DNA of 64,000 bases, from the NCBI GenBank assembly GCA_026874595.1, contig JAPPUL010000069.1, positions 1-64,000 on the forward strand, in the 5' to 3' direction. The notes beneath the pieces are model-generated. The model saw nothing but the letters and a program-made list of their open reading frames with translations. It was not told the origin of the DNA and ran no database searches. The position numbers and the translations under genes are program-made. The stretch is from Sipunculus nudus (taxonomy: Eukaryota; Annelida; Sipuncula; Golfingiida; Sipunculidae). This document shows, piece after piece, positions 9,990-19,045 of this stretch; position 1 is the first letter of the stretch; every line of letters starts with the position of its first letter.

Positions 9990-10559
9990 TTAGTCCTTCA
10001 ACTTAATTGTTTTCATAAAGTCGCCTACGGCTATATTATCTACAACATCCATTCCATCCGTAACATAACCAAATACTGCATAATTCTTATCTAAGAAATA
10101 CGTGTTATTAAGAGTTATAAAAAACTGACTACTTGCACTATTTGGATTATTCGTACGAGCCATAGATAATGCCCCTCGCTTATGGGTCAGCACAGGTTCA
10201 CAGTCACTTGGAGCTGTCTCACCTACTATCATCCTACCATCTTTACACTTTATCTCAAGGTCTATCGGCTGGCTTGATCCCCCTGTCCCATCTCCTCTTG
10301 GGTCACCGCCTTGTATTACAAAACCTTTTTCTACCCTATGAAAAGTTATATTATTATAAAACTCCTCTTCTACTAGCTTTATAAAATTCGCCGTAGTTAT
10401 CGGTGCATCTTCTATAGCCAGTTTCACACTTATATCTCCCTTGTTAGTACTAATTACCGCAAACCTATATCCATTTTCGCTATGTACACTCATAATAAAT
10501 ACTAAAACCCCCAATGTTACTATAGATACCGTTACGAATATCTTTTTATTTGAGAACAT
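9990..10559 (-). CDS. Cyclophilin-type peptidyl-prolyl isomerase, exported
   Basis: 189 residues. The first 28 form a signal peptide or anchor (MFSNKKIFVTVSIVTLGVLV), so folding activity is expected in the periplasm. The cyclophilin core shows the catalytic FHR motif (TFHRVEKGFVIQGGD, about residues 74-88), SMART-like ARTNNPNSASSQFFI near 137, and FGYVTDGMDVVD at the end. Length and motifs match compact PpiA/PpiB proteins. It is monocistronic and divergent from the malonate operon. Confidence 0.94.
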   Translation of the reverse strand: MFSNKKIFVTVSIVTLGVLVFIMSVHSENGYRFAVISTNKGDISVKLAIEDAPITTANFIKLVEEEFYNNITFHRVEKGFVIQGGDPRGDGTGGSSQPIDLEIKCKDGRMIVGETAPSDCEPVLTHKRGALSMARTNNPNSASSQFFITLNNTYFLDKNYAVFGYVTDGMDVVDNIAVGDFMKTIKLKD

Positions 10560-10990
10560 AATATACTAAACCTCCATAAATTTTTATAGCAAAAAGCATC
10601 ACAATAAAATTTACTAAACACTAAAATAAATACATCCAACCAAATCAACTCAAATAGCAACGTATCAAGCCCTATCAAGTATAACCCATTTTAACCCATA
10701 TTAAAACAAAAACCAAATAAAAACAAGATAGACAATTAAGAATATTGTCTGCCTAAACTATTTAATAGAAAACCCTAACCTCACCGTCATTCTAACTAGT
10801 CACGTTGCTACCTTAGTTACGTAGATTTTGCCTTTCATATTACAGTTATTCCAAATAATTTTTATTTTATTGTATATATTTTGTACTATTTATTATAACT
10901 TTATAAGTTATTGTTTTATAGATGTATAGTTCCTATACTGCTATAAGGATGCATAAACCTCTAGTATATTGTATTTAAAGGAGTCAAATC
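10560..10990. other. Intergenic region between cyclophilin and malonate operon
   Basis: 431 bp with no convincing gene on either strand. It holds a perfect 7-bp dyad (AGACAAT / ATTGTCT, 10730-10750) and a possible promoter for the operon (TTGTAT 10870-10875, TATAAC 10894-10899, spacing 18). AAAGGAG at about 10976-10983 is the dctP ribosome site. The implied 5' leader of about 85 nt could carry regulation, but I see no recognisable riboswitch. Confidence 0.5.
10870..10899 (+). promoter_or_regulatory. Candidate promoter of TRAP-mdc operon
   Basis: A -35-like TTGTAT and -10-like TATAAC separated by 18 bp, about 90 bp upstream of dctP. In DNA this AT-rich such matches occur by chance, so support is modest. 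Confidence 0.35.
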
Positions 10991-11968
10991 ATGATAATTC
11001 GTATAATAGTTCTTTTGCTTAGTTTAGGTATAACTTCTTTTGCAAGCGCAAAAACCCTTAAATTATCACATCAATGGTCAACAAAAGATGTTCGGCATAA
11101 AGTTGCTAAGATTGTTGCAGATGAAGTCAAAAGAGCAAGAGTTGGACTTAATATAAAGATCTATCCTTCAAAATCATTATTCAAGCCAAAAGAACAATAC
11201 CGACCTTTAAGCAGAGGCAGATTGGATATGACTGTATTACCTTTGGCTTATGCATCAGGCTTTAGACCTGCTTACAATCTCACATTGATGCCCGGTCTTG
11301 TAAAAAATCATGACCACGCAGCAAGGCTAACAAGTTCACCATTCATGAATGAGCTTAAGAAGATTATGGCTAAAGATAATGTATTAGTTTTGGTACATGG
11401 CTATTTGGCAGGAGGATTTGGCGGCAAATCTAAATGTATTACAAGCCCAGACGATGTAAAAGGTCTTAAGATTCGAGCAGCAGGTAAATCCTTCGAAAGA
11501 ATGACAGAAGCAGCAGGTGCATCGATTACGTCAATGCCATCATCTGAGATATACAGTGCAATGCAAACTGGTGTGCTTGATGCTGCAAATACATCATCAT
11601 CAAGCTTTGTGTCATACAGACTATATGAGCAGATAGCCTGCTACACTCCGGCAACAGATGTTGCTTTATGGTTTATGTATCAGCCACTTTTGATAAATAA
11701 ATCTGTTTATAACAGATTAAACAAAAGACAACAAAGAGCACTTCGTGCAGGCGCTAAAAAAGCACAAGAGTATTATCTTAACGAAGCGAAAAAAGCTGAT
11801 TTAGAATCAGCAAATAGATTTCGTAAAGCAGGTGTAAAGATAGCTAATATGACTCTTTCTGACTTTAATAAATGGCGTGAGGTTGCAAAACGCTCTTCCT
11901 ATATAGATTTTGTAAAAGACACCCCTAATGGTAAAAAGCTTTTAGACATGGCATTATCAGTTGATTAG
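10991..11968 (+). CDS. dctP: TRAP transporter substrate-binding protein (probable malonate)
   Basis: 325 residues, a DctP-family periplasmic binding protein. The signal peptide covers residues 1-20 (ending SFASA). The core has the family pattern: LSHQWSTKDVRHK near the N-terminus, then GLKIRAAG, SAMQTGVLDAANTS and an Arg in the IRAAGK segment that normally salt-bridges a carboxylate ligand. It hands substrate to DctQ/DctM, driven by a sodium gradient. It is the first gene of a run that continues into seven mdc genes, so malonate is the likely ligand (inference from context; family members bind many organic acids). Confidence 0.92.
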   Translation: MIIRIIVLLLSLGITSFASAKTLKLSHQWSTKDVRHKVAKIVADEVKRARVGLNIKIYPSKSLFKPKEQYRPLSRGRLDMTVLPLAYASGFRPAYNLTLMPGLVKNHDHAARLTSSPFMNELKKIMAKDNVLVLVHGYLAGGFGGKSKCITSPDDVKGLKIRAAGKSFERMTEAAGASITSMPSSEIYSAMQTGVLDAANTSSSSFVSYRLYEQIACYTPATDVALWFMYQPLLINKSVYNRLNKRQQRALRAGAKKAQEYYLNEAKKADLESANRFRKAGVKIANMTLSDFNKWREVAKRSSYIDFVKDTPNGKKLLDMALSVD

Positions 11969-11984
11969 CTCTAAGAGTCCCATA

Positions 11985-12500
11985 ATGGAATCAAAACGTT
12001 ATAGTCTCAAAGAGCTTGCTATACGATATGTCCATTTTGCGTCTAAATTGTCTGGTGTGGTTTCGGCAGTTATGATATTGCTGTCGGTGCTTGTTACATG
12101 CCAGATGATATGGGTTCGCTTTGTGTTGTCAGAATCGACTATATGGCAAACTGAGTTTGTAACATATTTAATGATATGCGCAACATTCCTAGGCTTGCCG
12201 TACGTCCAGCTGCTTCGTGGACATGTAAATGTAGATTTGCTGCCTATAATGGTTAAATCTCAGTCGGTTAAAAAGGCGATAACGTTTATAACGCTTGGTC
12301 TTAGCATAGCATCCATAATGATAATCTTCGTATATGGCTATGAGTTATTTGCCCTAGCTTTAGAAGAGGGCTGGAGATCAGATACAGTATGGGGAGTACG
12401 GCTTTGGTTACCTTATTTATCAATTCCGGTTGGGCTTGGGCTTTTCCTGTTACAGTTGCTTGTAGATATACTTACACCTTTTTCTAACAAGGAGAACTAG
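11985..12500 (+). CDS. dctQ: TRAP transporter small membrane subunit
   Basis: Four predicted membrane helices with the DctQ signature: a Trp/Glu pair in STIWQTEFVTYLMI and a conserved GHVNVDL loop. The frame opens at TTG 11961, overlapping dctP, but ATG 11985 gives a normal N-terminus and is preferred. It forms the membrane complex with DctM encoded 3 bp downstream. Confidence 0.9.
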   Translation: MESKRYSLKELAIRYVHFASKLSGVVSAVMILLSVLVTCQMIWVRFVLSESTIWQTEFVTYLMICATFLGLPYVQLLRGHVNVDLLPIMVKSQSVKKAITFITLGLSIASIMIIFVYGYELFALALEEGWRSDTVWGVRLWLPYLSIPVGLGLFLLQLLVDILTPFSNKEN

Positions 12501-12503
12501 CTT

Positions 12504-13826
12504 GTGGATCCATTAGTACTTGGGATATTGGTAGGGCTTATAACAATAGTGGTATTATTTTCTGGGATTTCGGTTGCAATAGGTCTTTTAGTCGTATCAA
12601 CAGTATTCATATTAATATTCGATGGTTTTTCTTCTCTTGAGCTTTTACCGGAGTTACTATTTGGCAAGCTTGACAATTTTGCATTACTATCTATACCAAT
12701 GTTTATAATAATGGGAGCCTCAATCTCCTCAACTAAAGCAGGCTCAGATTTATATGAAGCAATAGAGCGCTGGTTAACGCGTGTACCTGGGGGGCTTGTA
12801 GTGTCAAATTTAGGAGCGTGTGCATTATTCTCGGCATTATCAGGTTCCTCACCGGCAACATGCGCAGCAATAGGGAAGATGGGGATACCCGAGATGCGCC
12901 AACGGGGCTATCCTGATGGAGTTGCTGCAGGCTCGATTGCAGCAGGTGGCACACTTGGCATATTAATTCCCCCTTCTGTAACAATGATTGTATACGGGAT
13001 AGCAACAGAAACATCGATAGGTCGATTGTTTTTAGCTGGTGTTGTACCAGGCTTATTGCTTGTTACATTATTTATGATATGGTCAGTTTTCTATACATGG
13101 TTTAGCAACAGGAGACTAAATACAAAGACCGTACGTATAAGTTACAATTGGAAGGAGAAGTTTCAAATAATACCGAAAGTACTTCCATTCATACTGATAA
13201 TAATAGGAGTTTTATACGCCCTGTACGGCGGGGTTGCAACACCATCTGAGACTGCGGCAGTGGGTGCTTTGCTTTGCATAATAGCATCAATTACAATATA
13301 CAAGCTATACAATGTAAAATTGTTATGGAAGGTACTAAGAGACTCAACGAAAGAGAGTGTTATGATTTTATTTATAATAGGTTCGGCGGGAGTTTTTGCC
13401 TATATGTTATCAAGTTTATTTATAACCCAATCCATAGCGGAATGGATAGCAAAAATGGATGTTAGCCCGTGGACTTTAATGTTCTCAATAAATATCTTCT
13501 TGCTAGTTGCAGGCCTTTTCTTACCTCCTGTTGCAGTAATCTTGATGGCAGCACCTATATTATATCCAATTGTTGTATCGGCAGGATTTGATCCGTATTG
13601 GTTTGCGGTGATACTTACAGTCAATATGGAAATAGGGCTTATAACGCCTCCTGTAGGACTTAACTTGTATGTAATTAACGGTATCGCCCCGGATATAAAC
13701 TTAAAAACGATACTAGTTGGCTCCTTGCCATATGTGGTGTGTATGGTACTTGCTATCGTTATAATGTCAATATTCCCTGAGCTTGTTACTTTCCTACCGG
13801 ACTTGCTTATAGGTATTGAAAAATAA
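12504..13826 (+). CDS. dctM: TRAP transporter large permease subunit
   Basis: 440 residues with about twelve hydrophobic segments, the DctM size. GTG start at 12504 with AAGGAG at 12489-12494. Visible family motifs include GSSPATCAAIGKMGIPEM, GTLGILIPPSVTMIVYG and the C-terminal EIGLITPPVGLNLYV; the two re-entrant-hairpin regions coordinate sodium and substrate in this family. The stop overlaps the mdcA start (TAATG), so transport and catabolism are translationally coupled. Confidence 0.95.
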   Translation: MDPLVLGILVGLITIVVLFSGISVAIGLLVVSTVFILIFDGFSSLELLPELLFGKLDNFALLSIPMFIIMGASISSTKAGSDLYEAIERWLTRVPGGLVVSNLGACALFSALSGSSPATCAAIGKMGIPEMRQRGYPDGVAAGSIAAGGTLGILIPPSVTMIVYGIATETSIGRLFLAGVVPGLLLVTLFMIWSVFYTWFSNRRLNTKTVRISYNWKEKFQIIPKVLPFILIIIGVLYALYGGVATPSETAAVGALLCIIASITIYKLYNVKLLWKVLRDSTKESVMILFIIGSAGVFAYMLSSLFITQSIAEWIAKMDVSPWTLMFSINIFLLVAGLFLPPVAVILMAAPILYPIVVSAGFDPYWFAVILTVNMEIGLITPPVGLNLYVINGIAPDINLKTILVGSLPYVVCMVLAIVIMSIFPELVTFLPDLLIGIEK

Positions 13827-15481
13827 TGTTTAATTACCAGGTTAAAGATAAAAGTAAAAAAGAAAAGTTAAAGAAACTAAATAAAGCATCAAGCCTAATA
13901 GAAGATGCTAAGTTTGTGAAATCACAAGACATTGTAAAGCTGCTAGAAATAATAATAAATCCTTATGATAAAGTATGCCTTGAGGGTAACAACCAAAAGC
14001 AAGCAAATTTCCTTGCAAAAAGCCTTGTACAGGTAAATCCTAAGATAATAAACAATTTACATATGGTACAATCTGTATTAGCGCTTGCAGAACATCTAGA
14101 TCTATTTGAAAAAGGAATAGCTAAAAAAGTAGACTTTGCCTACTCAGGCCCACAAGGAGCAAGACTTGCAAGACTTGTTGCAAATAATAAAATACAAATA
14201 GGCGACATACATACCTACCTTGAGCTTTATGGAAGATATTTTATAGACCTAACACCAAATGTGAGTCTAATTGCCGCCCAAGCAGCCGATAGAAAAGGAA
14301 ATTTATATACAGGTCCTAATACAGAAGATACTCCTTTAATAGTCGAGGCAACAGCTTTTAAATTAGGTATAGTCCTTGCTCAGGTTAATGAAATCGTAGA
14401 TGAGTTGCCAAGAGTTGATATTCCCTCAGACTGGATAGACTTCGTTGTACTAAGTCCCCAAGCAAATGTAATAGAACCCTTATTTACCCGCGACCCTGCT
14501 CTAATAACGGATGTACAGATATTAATAGCTATGATAGCTCTAAAAGGGATATACGCAGAATATGAGGTTAAAACGCTTAATCATGGTATAGGATTTAATA
14601 CAGCGGCAATTGAATTACTCTTACCAACATACGCAAAGTCTTTAAACCTTAAAGATAAGATTTGCCTAAACTGGGCTCTAAACCCCCATCCGACAATGAT
14701 TCCTGCCATAGAAGCAGGGTTTGCCAAAACAATATATTCCTTTGGCTCAGAAGTTGGAATGGACAAATACATAGAAGCAAACCAAGATATATTTTTTACA
14801 GGCCCAGATGGTAGCATGCGTTCAAACCGAGCCTTTGCTCAAACAGCCGGCATGTATGCATGCGATATGTTTATAGGCTCAACGCTCCAAATTGATTTAG
14901 AAGGCAACAGTTCAACCGCGACATTAGACAGGATAGCAGGCTTTGGAGGTGCTCCAAATCTTGGATCAGACAGTAAAGGAAGACGTCATATAACAAAAAC
15001 CTGGCTTAAAGCGGGAAAAGAGGTAAAAAACAAATCAAACACGATGCCACGAGGAAGGAAGTTGGTTGTACAGCTTGTTGAGACCTTCCGAGGCGATATG
15101 GAGGAAGTGTTTGTCAAGCGTCTTGATGCATGGGATTTAGCTAAACATCTTAATCTTGAAATTCCGCCAGTGATGATATACGGAGAAGATTTAACACATA
15201 TAGTGACAGAGGAAGGACTTGCGAACTTGCTTTTGTGCGAGACCAAAAATGAGGTAGAACAAGCGATACGAGGAGTGGCAGGATTTACGGAGGTTGGACT
15301 TAATAAAGACAAAGCGATGTACGAAAAGCTTAGAAAACGCAAGGTGATACAAACGCCAGAAGATCTTGGTATAGACAAAAGGCTTGCAAACCGTAATTTA
15401 CTATCAGCCCGCAGTATAAAAGACTTGGTTATAAGCTCAAAAGGTCTTTATGAGCCTCCGAAAAGGTTTATATCGTGGTAG
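13826..15481 (+). CDS. mdcA: Malonate decarboxylase alpha subunit (acyl carrier transferase)
   Basis: 551 residues, the standard MdcA length. It transfers the malonyl group from acetyl on the MdcC carrier, releasing acetate, in the biotin-independent malonate decarboxylase complex. Recognisable segments include YSGPQGARLARLVANN, GPNTEDTPLIVEATAF, FTGPDGSMRSNRAFAQTAG and the late GFTEVGLNKD. The start overlaps the dctM stop. A 69-bp gap to mdcC carries short AT-rich repeats (AAAAGCTAATT twice). Confidence 0.96.
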   Translation: MFNYQVKDKSKKEKLKKLNKASSLIEDAKFVKSQDIVKLLEIIINPYDKVCLEGNNQKQANFLAKSLVQVNPKIINNLHMVQSVLALAEHLDLFEKGIAKKVDFAYSGPQGARLARLVANNKIQIGDIHTYLELYGRYFIDLTPNVSLIAAQAADRKGNLYTGPNTEDTPLIVEATAFKLGIVLAQVNEIVDELPRVDIPSDWIDFVVLSPQANVIEPLFTRDPALITDVQILIAMIALKGIYAEYEVKTLNHGIGFNTAAIELLLPTYAKSLNLKDKICLNWALNPHPTMIPAIEAGFAKTIYSFGSEVGMDKYIEANQDIFFTGPDGSMRSNRAFAQTAGMYACDMFIGSTLQIDLEGNSSTATLDRIAGFGGAPNLGSDSKGRRHITKTWLKAGKEVKNKSNTMPRGRKLVVQLVETFRGDMEEVFVKRLDAWDLAKHLNLEIPPVMIYGEDLTHIVTEEGLANLLLCETKNEVEQAIRGVAGFTEVGLNKDKAMYEKLRKRKVIQTPEDLGIDKRLANRNLLSARSIKDLVISSKGLYEPPKRFISW

Positions 15482-15550
15482 TTTATTTTTCTTATAAAAG
15501 CTAATTAAAAGCTAATTAAAAATACATTGTAAAAGAGCTAATAAAAAGAC

Positions 15551-15862
15551 ATGGAAAACATAGAGTTTGAATTCAGTACAGATTATCCTAGAAAGTTAAG
15601 AGGTTCGGCTGTTGTGGTAGGAGTAGTTTCAAGTGGGAATCTGGAAGTTTTGGTAGAAGAGCATGAACTTGGCGGCAGGTGCAAATTTAATATTAGTACA
15701 AGCGTGAAAGGACATAAAAAGACCTGGCATGAGGTATTAAGGAGTTTTGCAGAGCGTCGTGGAGTATCGGATTTATTATTTTCAATAAACGACATGGGAG
15801 CAACGCCTGCAGTAGTAACTCTAAGGCTTGATCAGGCACTAAACGCTTTTTGTACGGAGTAA
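15551..15862 (+). CDS. mdcC: Malonate decarboxylase acyl carrier protein (delta subunit)
   Basis: 103 residues. MdcC carries the 2'-(5''-phosphoribosyl)-3'-dephospho-CoA group attached to a serine; here Ser27 or Ser28 in the segment GVVSSGNLEVLVE is the candidate. The cofactor is built by MdcB and attached by MdcG, both encoded downstream. The stop TAA lies inside the first of four 15-bp tandem repeats leading to mdcD. Confidence 0.94.
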   Translation: MENIEFEFSTDYPRKLRGSAVVVGVVSSGNLEVLVEEHELGGRCKFNISTSVKGHKKTWHEVLRSFAERRGVSDLLFSINDMGATPAVVTLRLDQALNAFCTE

Positions 15863-15914
15863 TAACTTACGGAGTAATAACTTACGGAGTAATAACTTAC
15901 GGAGTAACAATTTA
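15855..15914 (+). repeat. Four tandem 15-bp repeats, each with a Shine-Dalgarno core
   Basis: Units CGGAGTAATAACTTA at 15855, 15870 and 15885 are identical; the fourth (15900-15914) differs at two bases and ends at the mdcD ATG. Each unit contains GGAG, so the mdcC-mdcD junction holds four ribosome-site cores, the last about nine bases before ATG 15915. The first copy includes the mdcC stop. Confidence 0.95.
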
Positions 15915-16802
15915 ATGTATTATCTTGAGTCAACAGCACGCCAGAGGGCAAATACTATAGTAGATGAAGGAAGCTTTGTCGAATTATCCAAAGCCAGCTT
16001 AAAGAATAGAAGTAAACATCTTGAACTATTAGACCTGCCGGTTTCATTTGACGATGGAGTAATAATAGGCAAAGGGCTTATAGGAGGGCAAAAAGGATAT
16101 ATAATATCACAAGAGGGTAAATTCTTAGGAGGCGGGGTAGGCGAGATACATGGAGCAAAGATAACAGGCTTATTAAAACTAGCGTTAAAGGAAAATGCAG
16201 ATTTAGTATTACTTTTACTTGATTCAGGAGGAGTCAGACTACACGAAGCAAATGCAGGACTAATTGGGATATCAGAGATTCTAAAAGCCCTTATGGTCCT
16301 AAAAGCTAAAGGTATAAAGGTATTTAGCTTAATAGGAGGACAGACAGGCTGTTTTGGAGGGATGTCGATAGTAGCAAGTTGTTCTTCTGCAATTATAATG
16401 TCAGAAGAGTCGCGTTTTGGCCTATCCGGGCCTGAGGTGATAGAGACAGTTAAGGGAGTAGATGAGTTTGACTCACGCGACAAAGCAACCGTATGGCAAA
16501 CATTTGGCGGCAAGCACAGATATTTGCTTGGAGATGCAAATTATATAGTAGAAGACAGCATATCAAGTTTTCGAAACAAAGTGCTAGAGCTTTTAAATGC
16601 TGAATATAAGTTTGATTTAGAGTATCTTGAGCAAAAACATAAGATGCTAAAAAAGCGTCTTTTACACTTTGAAGGGGTATCTGAGGCACGTGATATATGC
16701 AAGGAATATAATTTAGCAAATAAGGATATAGGTTTACTTCCGATCTCACAGTTCATAAAGTTAGTCGATAAAAATATTAATAAAAATATGCAAGGGGACT
16801 AA
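15915..16802 (+). CDS. mdcD: Malonate decarboxylase beta subunit
   Basis: 295 residues of crotonase-like fold related to the carboxyltransferase beta half. With MdcE it decarboxylates malonyl-MdcC to acetyl-MdcC. Motifs seen: GVGEIHGAKITGLLKLAL near residue 75, LLLLDSGGVRLHEANAGL near 100 and the oxyanion-type GGQTGCFGGMSIVASC near 140. Its start is preceded by four tandem GGAG-bearing repeats. Confidence 0.95.
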   Translation: MYYLESTARQRANTIVDEGSFVELSKASLKNRSKHLELLDLPVSFDDGVIIGKGLIGGQKGYIISQEGKFLGGGVGEIHGAKITGLLKLALKENADLVLLLLDSGGVRLHEANAGLIGISEILKALMVLKAKGIKVFSLIGGQTGCFGGMSIVASCSSAIIMSEESRFGLSGPEVIETVKGVDEFDSRDKATVWQTFGGKHRYLLGDANYIVEDSISSFRNKVLELLNAEYKFDLEYLEQKHKMLKKRLLHFEGVSEARDICKEYNLANKDIGLLPISQFIKLVDKNINKNMQGD

Positions 16803-16812
16803 ATTTATTATT

Positions 16813-17523
16813 ATGGAGATAAAAAGGCTTCTTAAATTACTCTTTGGAGAAAACCACAATGTGACAATATCATCTTCTAATCTAATAAAGGGTTTTGGGA
16901 GGACATGCGATGGGCAAGATGTATTTATAATCGGCACAGCCAATGAAACATACATGGGAGTATCTCTAATCATGAAGTTTTGCGATGAGCTTTTAGAGGT
17001 TATAAAAGCCGAGGCAAAGATACCAATATTAATATTAGTGAGTACAAAAGGACAAAGGCTAAGTAAAGAAGATGAGCTACTAGGAATAAATAATTACTTT
17101 GCCCTTTTGGTTGAATTGCTTCATTTAGCTAAACTCCGAGGACATAAAGTAATAAGTCTTTTATATTCACTTGCTGTAAGCGGCGCTTATTTATCAACGG
17201 GTTTAATGTCAAGTGATTGTTACGCTCTTTTAAAGACTAAAATAAAGGTTATGGATTTACGTGCGATGTCTAAAGTTACAAAAGTATCGCTTAGCAAATT
17301 GGAGGAGCTAAATAGAAGTTCTTCAATACTATCGCCAGAAGTAGAAAATTACTATAACATGGGGGGTATAATAGGCATCTGGGAAGAGGATAAATTAGAC
17401 TTAAAACTCGCAAAAGCGCTTAAAACAGATTCTAAAGTTAATGAAAGTCGTATGCAAAAGAAGTTCAAAGAGGGTCGAAGCCAAGGATATGGAGTACTAA
17501 AGGCGATAATTAATGACAGCTAG
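16813..17523 (+). CDS. mdcE: Malonate decarboxylase gamma subunit
   Basis: 236 residues. It partners MdcD to form the decarboxylase active site. The typical MdcE core is visible: a beta-strand ILILVSTKGQRLSKEDELLGINNYF near residue 75 and the turn SLLYSLAVSGAYLSTGLM near 115. It is somewhat shorter than most MdcE proteins I know, mainly at the C-terminus. Its last 11 bp overlap mdcG. Confidence 0.92.
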   Translation: MEIKRLLKLLFGENHNVTISSSNLIKGFGRTCDGQDVFIIGTANETYMGVSLIMKFCDELLEVIKAEAKIPILILVSTKGQRLSKEDELLGINNYFALLVELLHLAKLRGHKVISLLYSLAVSGAYLSTGLMSSDCYALLKTKIKVMDLRAMSKVTKVSLSKLEELNRSSSILSPEVENYYNMGGIIGIWEEDKLDLKLAKALKTDSKVNESRMQKKFKEGRSQGYGVLKAIINDS

Positions 17524-18163
17524 ATTTTATAAAAGGCATTGCTTTGCATGGGTTAGTCCTATGCTATTTGCTAACGCATCTAATTACATTCTAAACAACA
17601 AAGAATATAAAGACGATGTTATAAAATGGATTAAATCAGGCTTGCCGCTAATAATGACCAATCCCAAATATCAAAAAAGTTATATCTCACTAGGCCTTAG
17701 TCTTTTAAATGGCAAAGAGAAAAATCGTCTTTGCTTGGATGTAGATATAAAATATATAATTGCTTATATGCCAGCCCCTGCCCTTGAACTATTATCTGGT
17801 GTGCTTAAGTCAAAATGGTTTTTTATAGAGAAGCTGCTATCAAAGACAAAGGAATTGGGTACTAACTTATATGCATACGGCTCTTACGCATGGGAATATG
17901 TAAGTGGACTTTCTTATGTTGATGCAGATTCTGATATAGACATATTCTTTAAACCGAATGATAATCTAGAAAAGGTTTTAGAGCTTCTAATGACTTATAA
18001 AAGTTTACTTAATTTAGATGGCGAGATTTGTTTTGCTGATAATAGTTGTGTATGTTGGCATGAATATTATCTATCTAACGATAAAGTATTAATAAAGATG
18101 CCTTATAAAGCTTATTTGGAAGCAAAAGAAAAAGTATTAACTAAAAAAGTATTATCTAAATAA
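17513..18163 (+). CDS. mdcG: Malonate decarboxylase holo-ACP synthase (cofactor transferase)
   Basis: 216 residues. MdcG attaches the phosphoribosyl-dephospho-CoA prosthetic group to MdcC. The nucleotidyltransferase signature is present: YGSYAWEY near residue 120 followed by DADSDIDIFF near 140, giving the metal-binding aspartates. The start ATG 17513 lies inside mdcE, an arrangement typical of coupled translation. Confidence 0.93.
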   Translation: MTARFYKRHCFAWVSPMLFANASNYILNNKEYKDDVIKWIKSGLPLIMTNPKYQKSYISLGLSLLNGKEKNRLCLDVDIKYIIAYMPAPALELLSGVLKSKWFFIEKLLSKTKELGTNLYAYGSYAWEYVSGLSYVDADSDIDIFFKPNDNLEKVLELLMTYKSLLNLDGEICFADNSCVCWHEYYLSNDKVLIKMPYKAYLEAKEKVLTKKVLSK

Positions 18164-18172
18164 AGTAAAGAC

Positions 18173-19045
18173 ATGCTAAACTTAATATCTAAAAAAAGAG
18201 CATATCATGAAAAAGCAGATATGATATCAAAGCTGGTTATAGAGAGTTTATACGAGGAACTTTTATTATACCCGAAGGCAGGGCTTGTAAGCTTTATTGA
18301 CAATGGTAGTCATAAAGACATGAATTACAAAACCTTTCAAAAAAGCATAAACGCCCTAAGAAGTTATTATAAAGAAATAGTGCTTGCAGGACTTTGGCAA
18401 ATGAGTTTTTCAAAGTTAAAGGAGTATGCACTTGAAGGGGAAAGGAGGATGTTTTTGGCAACAGGGGGTATAAATACTCATAAGGGCTTAATATTCTCAC
18501 TAGGTCTTCTTGGAGCAACAGCAGGTGTGTTGCTTGGACTTAAAAAGCCGCTTACAAAAGACAATATCCAACATATAATAAAAAGCAGATGGCGTTTAGC
18601 TATTTTGGAAGAAATAGAGATATCTAAACTAAAAAGCGGCGCAAGCCACGGTGAAAAGATGTTGTATTACTATGCGGCAGGTGGAGCTCGCAAGGAGGCC
18701 TATCTTGGTTTCCCGCATATTTTTGATTATGCACTCCCAACTCTATATAAGACAGTGAAGAAAACAAAAGACAAAAGAAAGGCCTTACTACAGACATTTT
18801 ATGTACTTGTAAGCAAACTTGAAGATACAAATCTATTATACAGGGGCTCAAGAGGCGGTTTACTAATTGCACAAAAGGCAGCAAAAGATTTCCTTAATCT
18901 AGGAGGTGTTTATAATAAGGCGTGGGAATTGGAGGCGATAAAAATGCATAAAATGTTTATAACACTTAACTTATCTCCTGGAGGGAGTGCAGATTTGCTT
19001 GCAGCGAGTTGGTTTTTATTTAGATTACAGATGGAATTAAAATGA
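18173..19045 (+). CDS. mdcB: Triphosphoribosyl-dephospho-CoA synthase
   Basis: 290 residues of the MdcB/CitG family. It makes the prosthetic-group precursor from ATP and dephospho-CoA. Diagnostic segments: LYEELLLYPKAGLVSFIDNGSHKDM at the N-terminus, ATGGINTHKGLIFSLGLL near residue 95 and the late RGSRGGLLIAQKAA and LSPGGSADLLAASWFL. The stop overlaps the mdcH start (ATGA). Confidence 0.94.
   Translation: MLNLISKKRAYHEKADMISKLVIESLYEELLLYPKAGLVSFIDNGSHKDMNYKTFQKSINALRSYYKEIVLAGLWQMSFSKLKEYALEGERRMFLATGGINTHKGLIFSLGLLGATAGVLLGLKKPLTKDNIQHIIKSRWRLAILEEIEISKLKSGASHGEKMLYYYAAGGARKEAYLGFPHIFDYALPTLYKTVKKTKDKRKALLQTFYVLVSKLEDTNLLYRGSRGGLLIAQKAAKDFLNLGGVYNKAWELEAIKMHKMFITLNLSPGGSADLLAASWFLFRLQMELK

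Noticed and set aside
11961-11984. TTG start for dctQ
   Set aside because: It would overlap dctP and add residues not typical of DctQ; ATG 11985 preferred.
15920-16513. 197-codon open frame opposite mdcD
   Set aside because: mdcD on the plus strand is certain; the minus frame has Ser/Pro-rich shadow composition.
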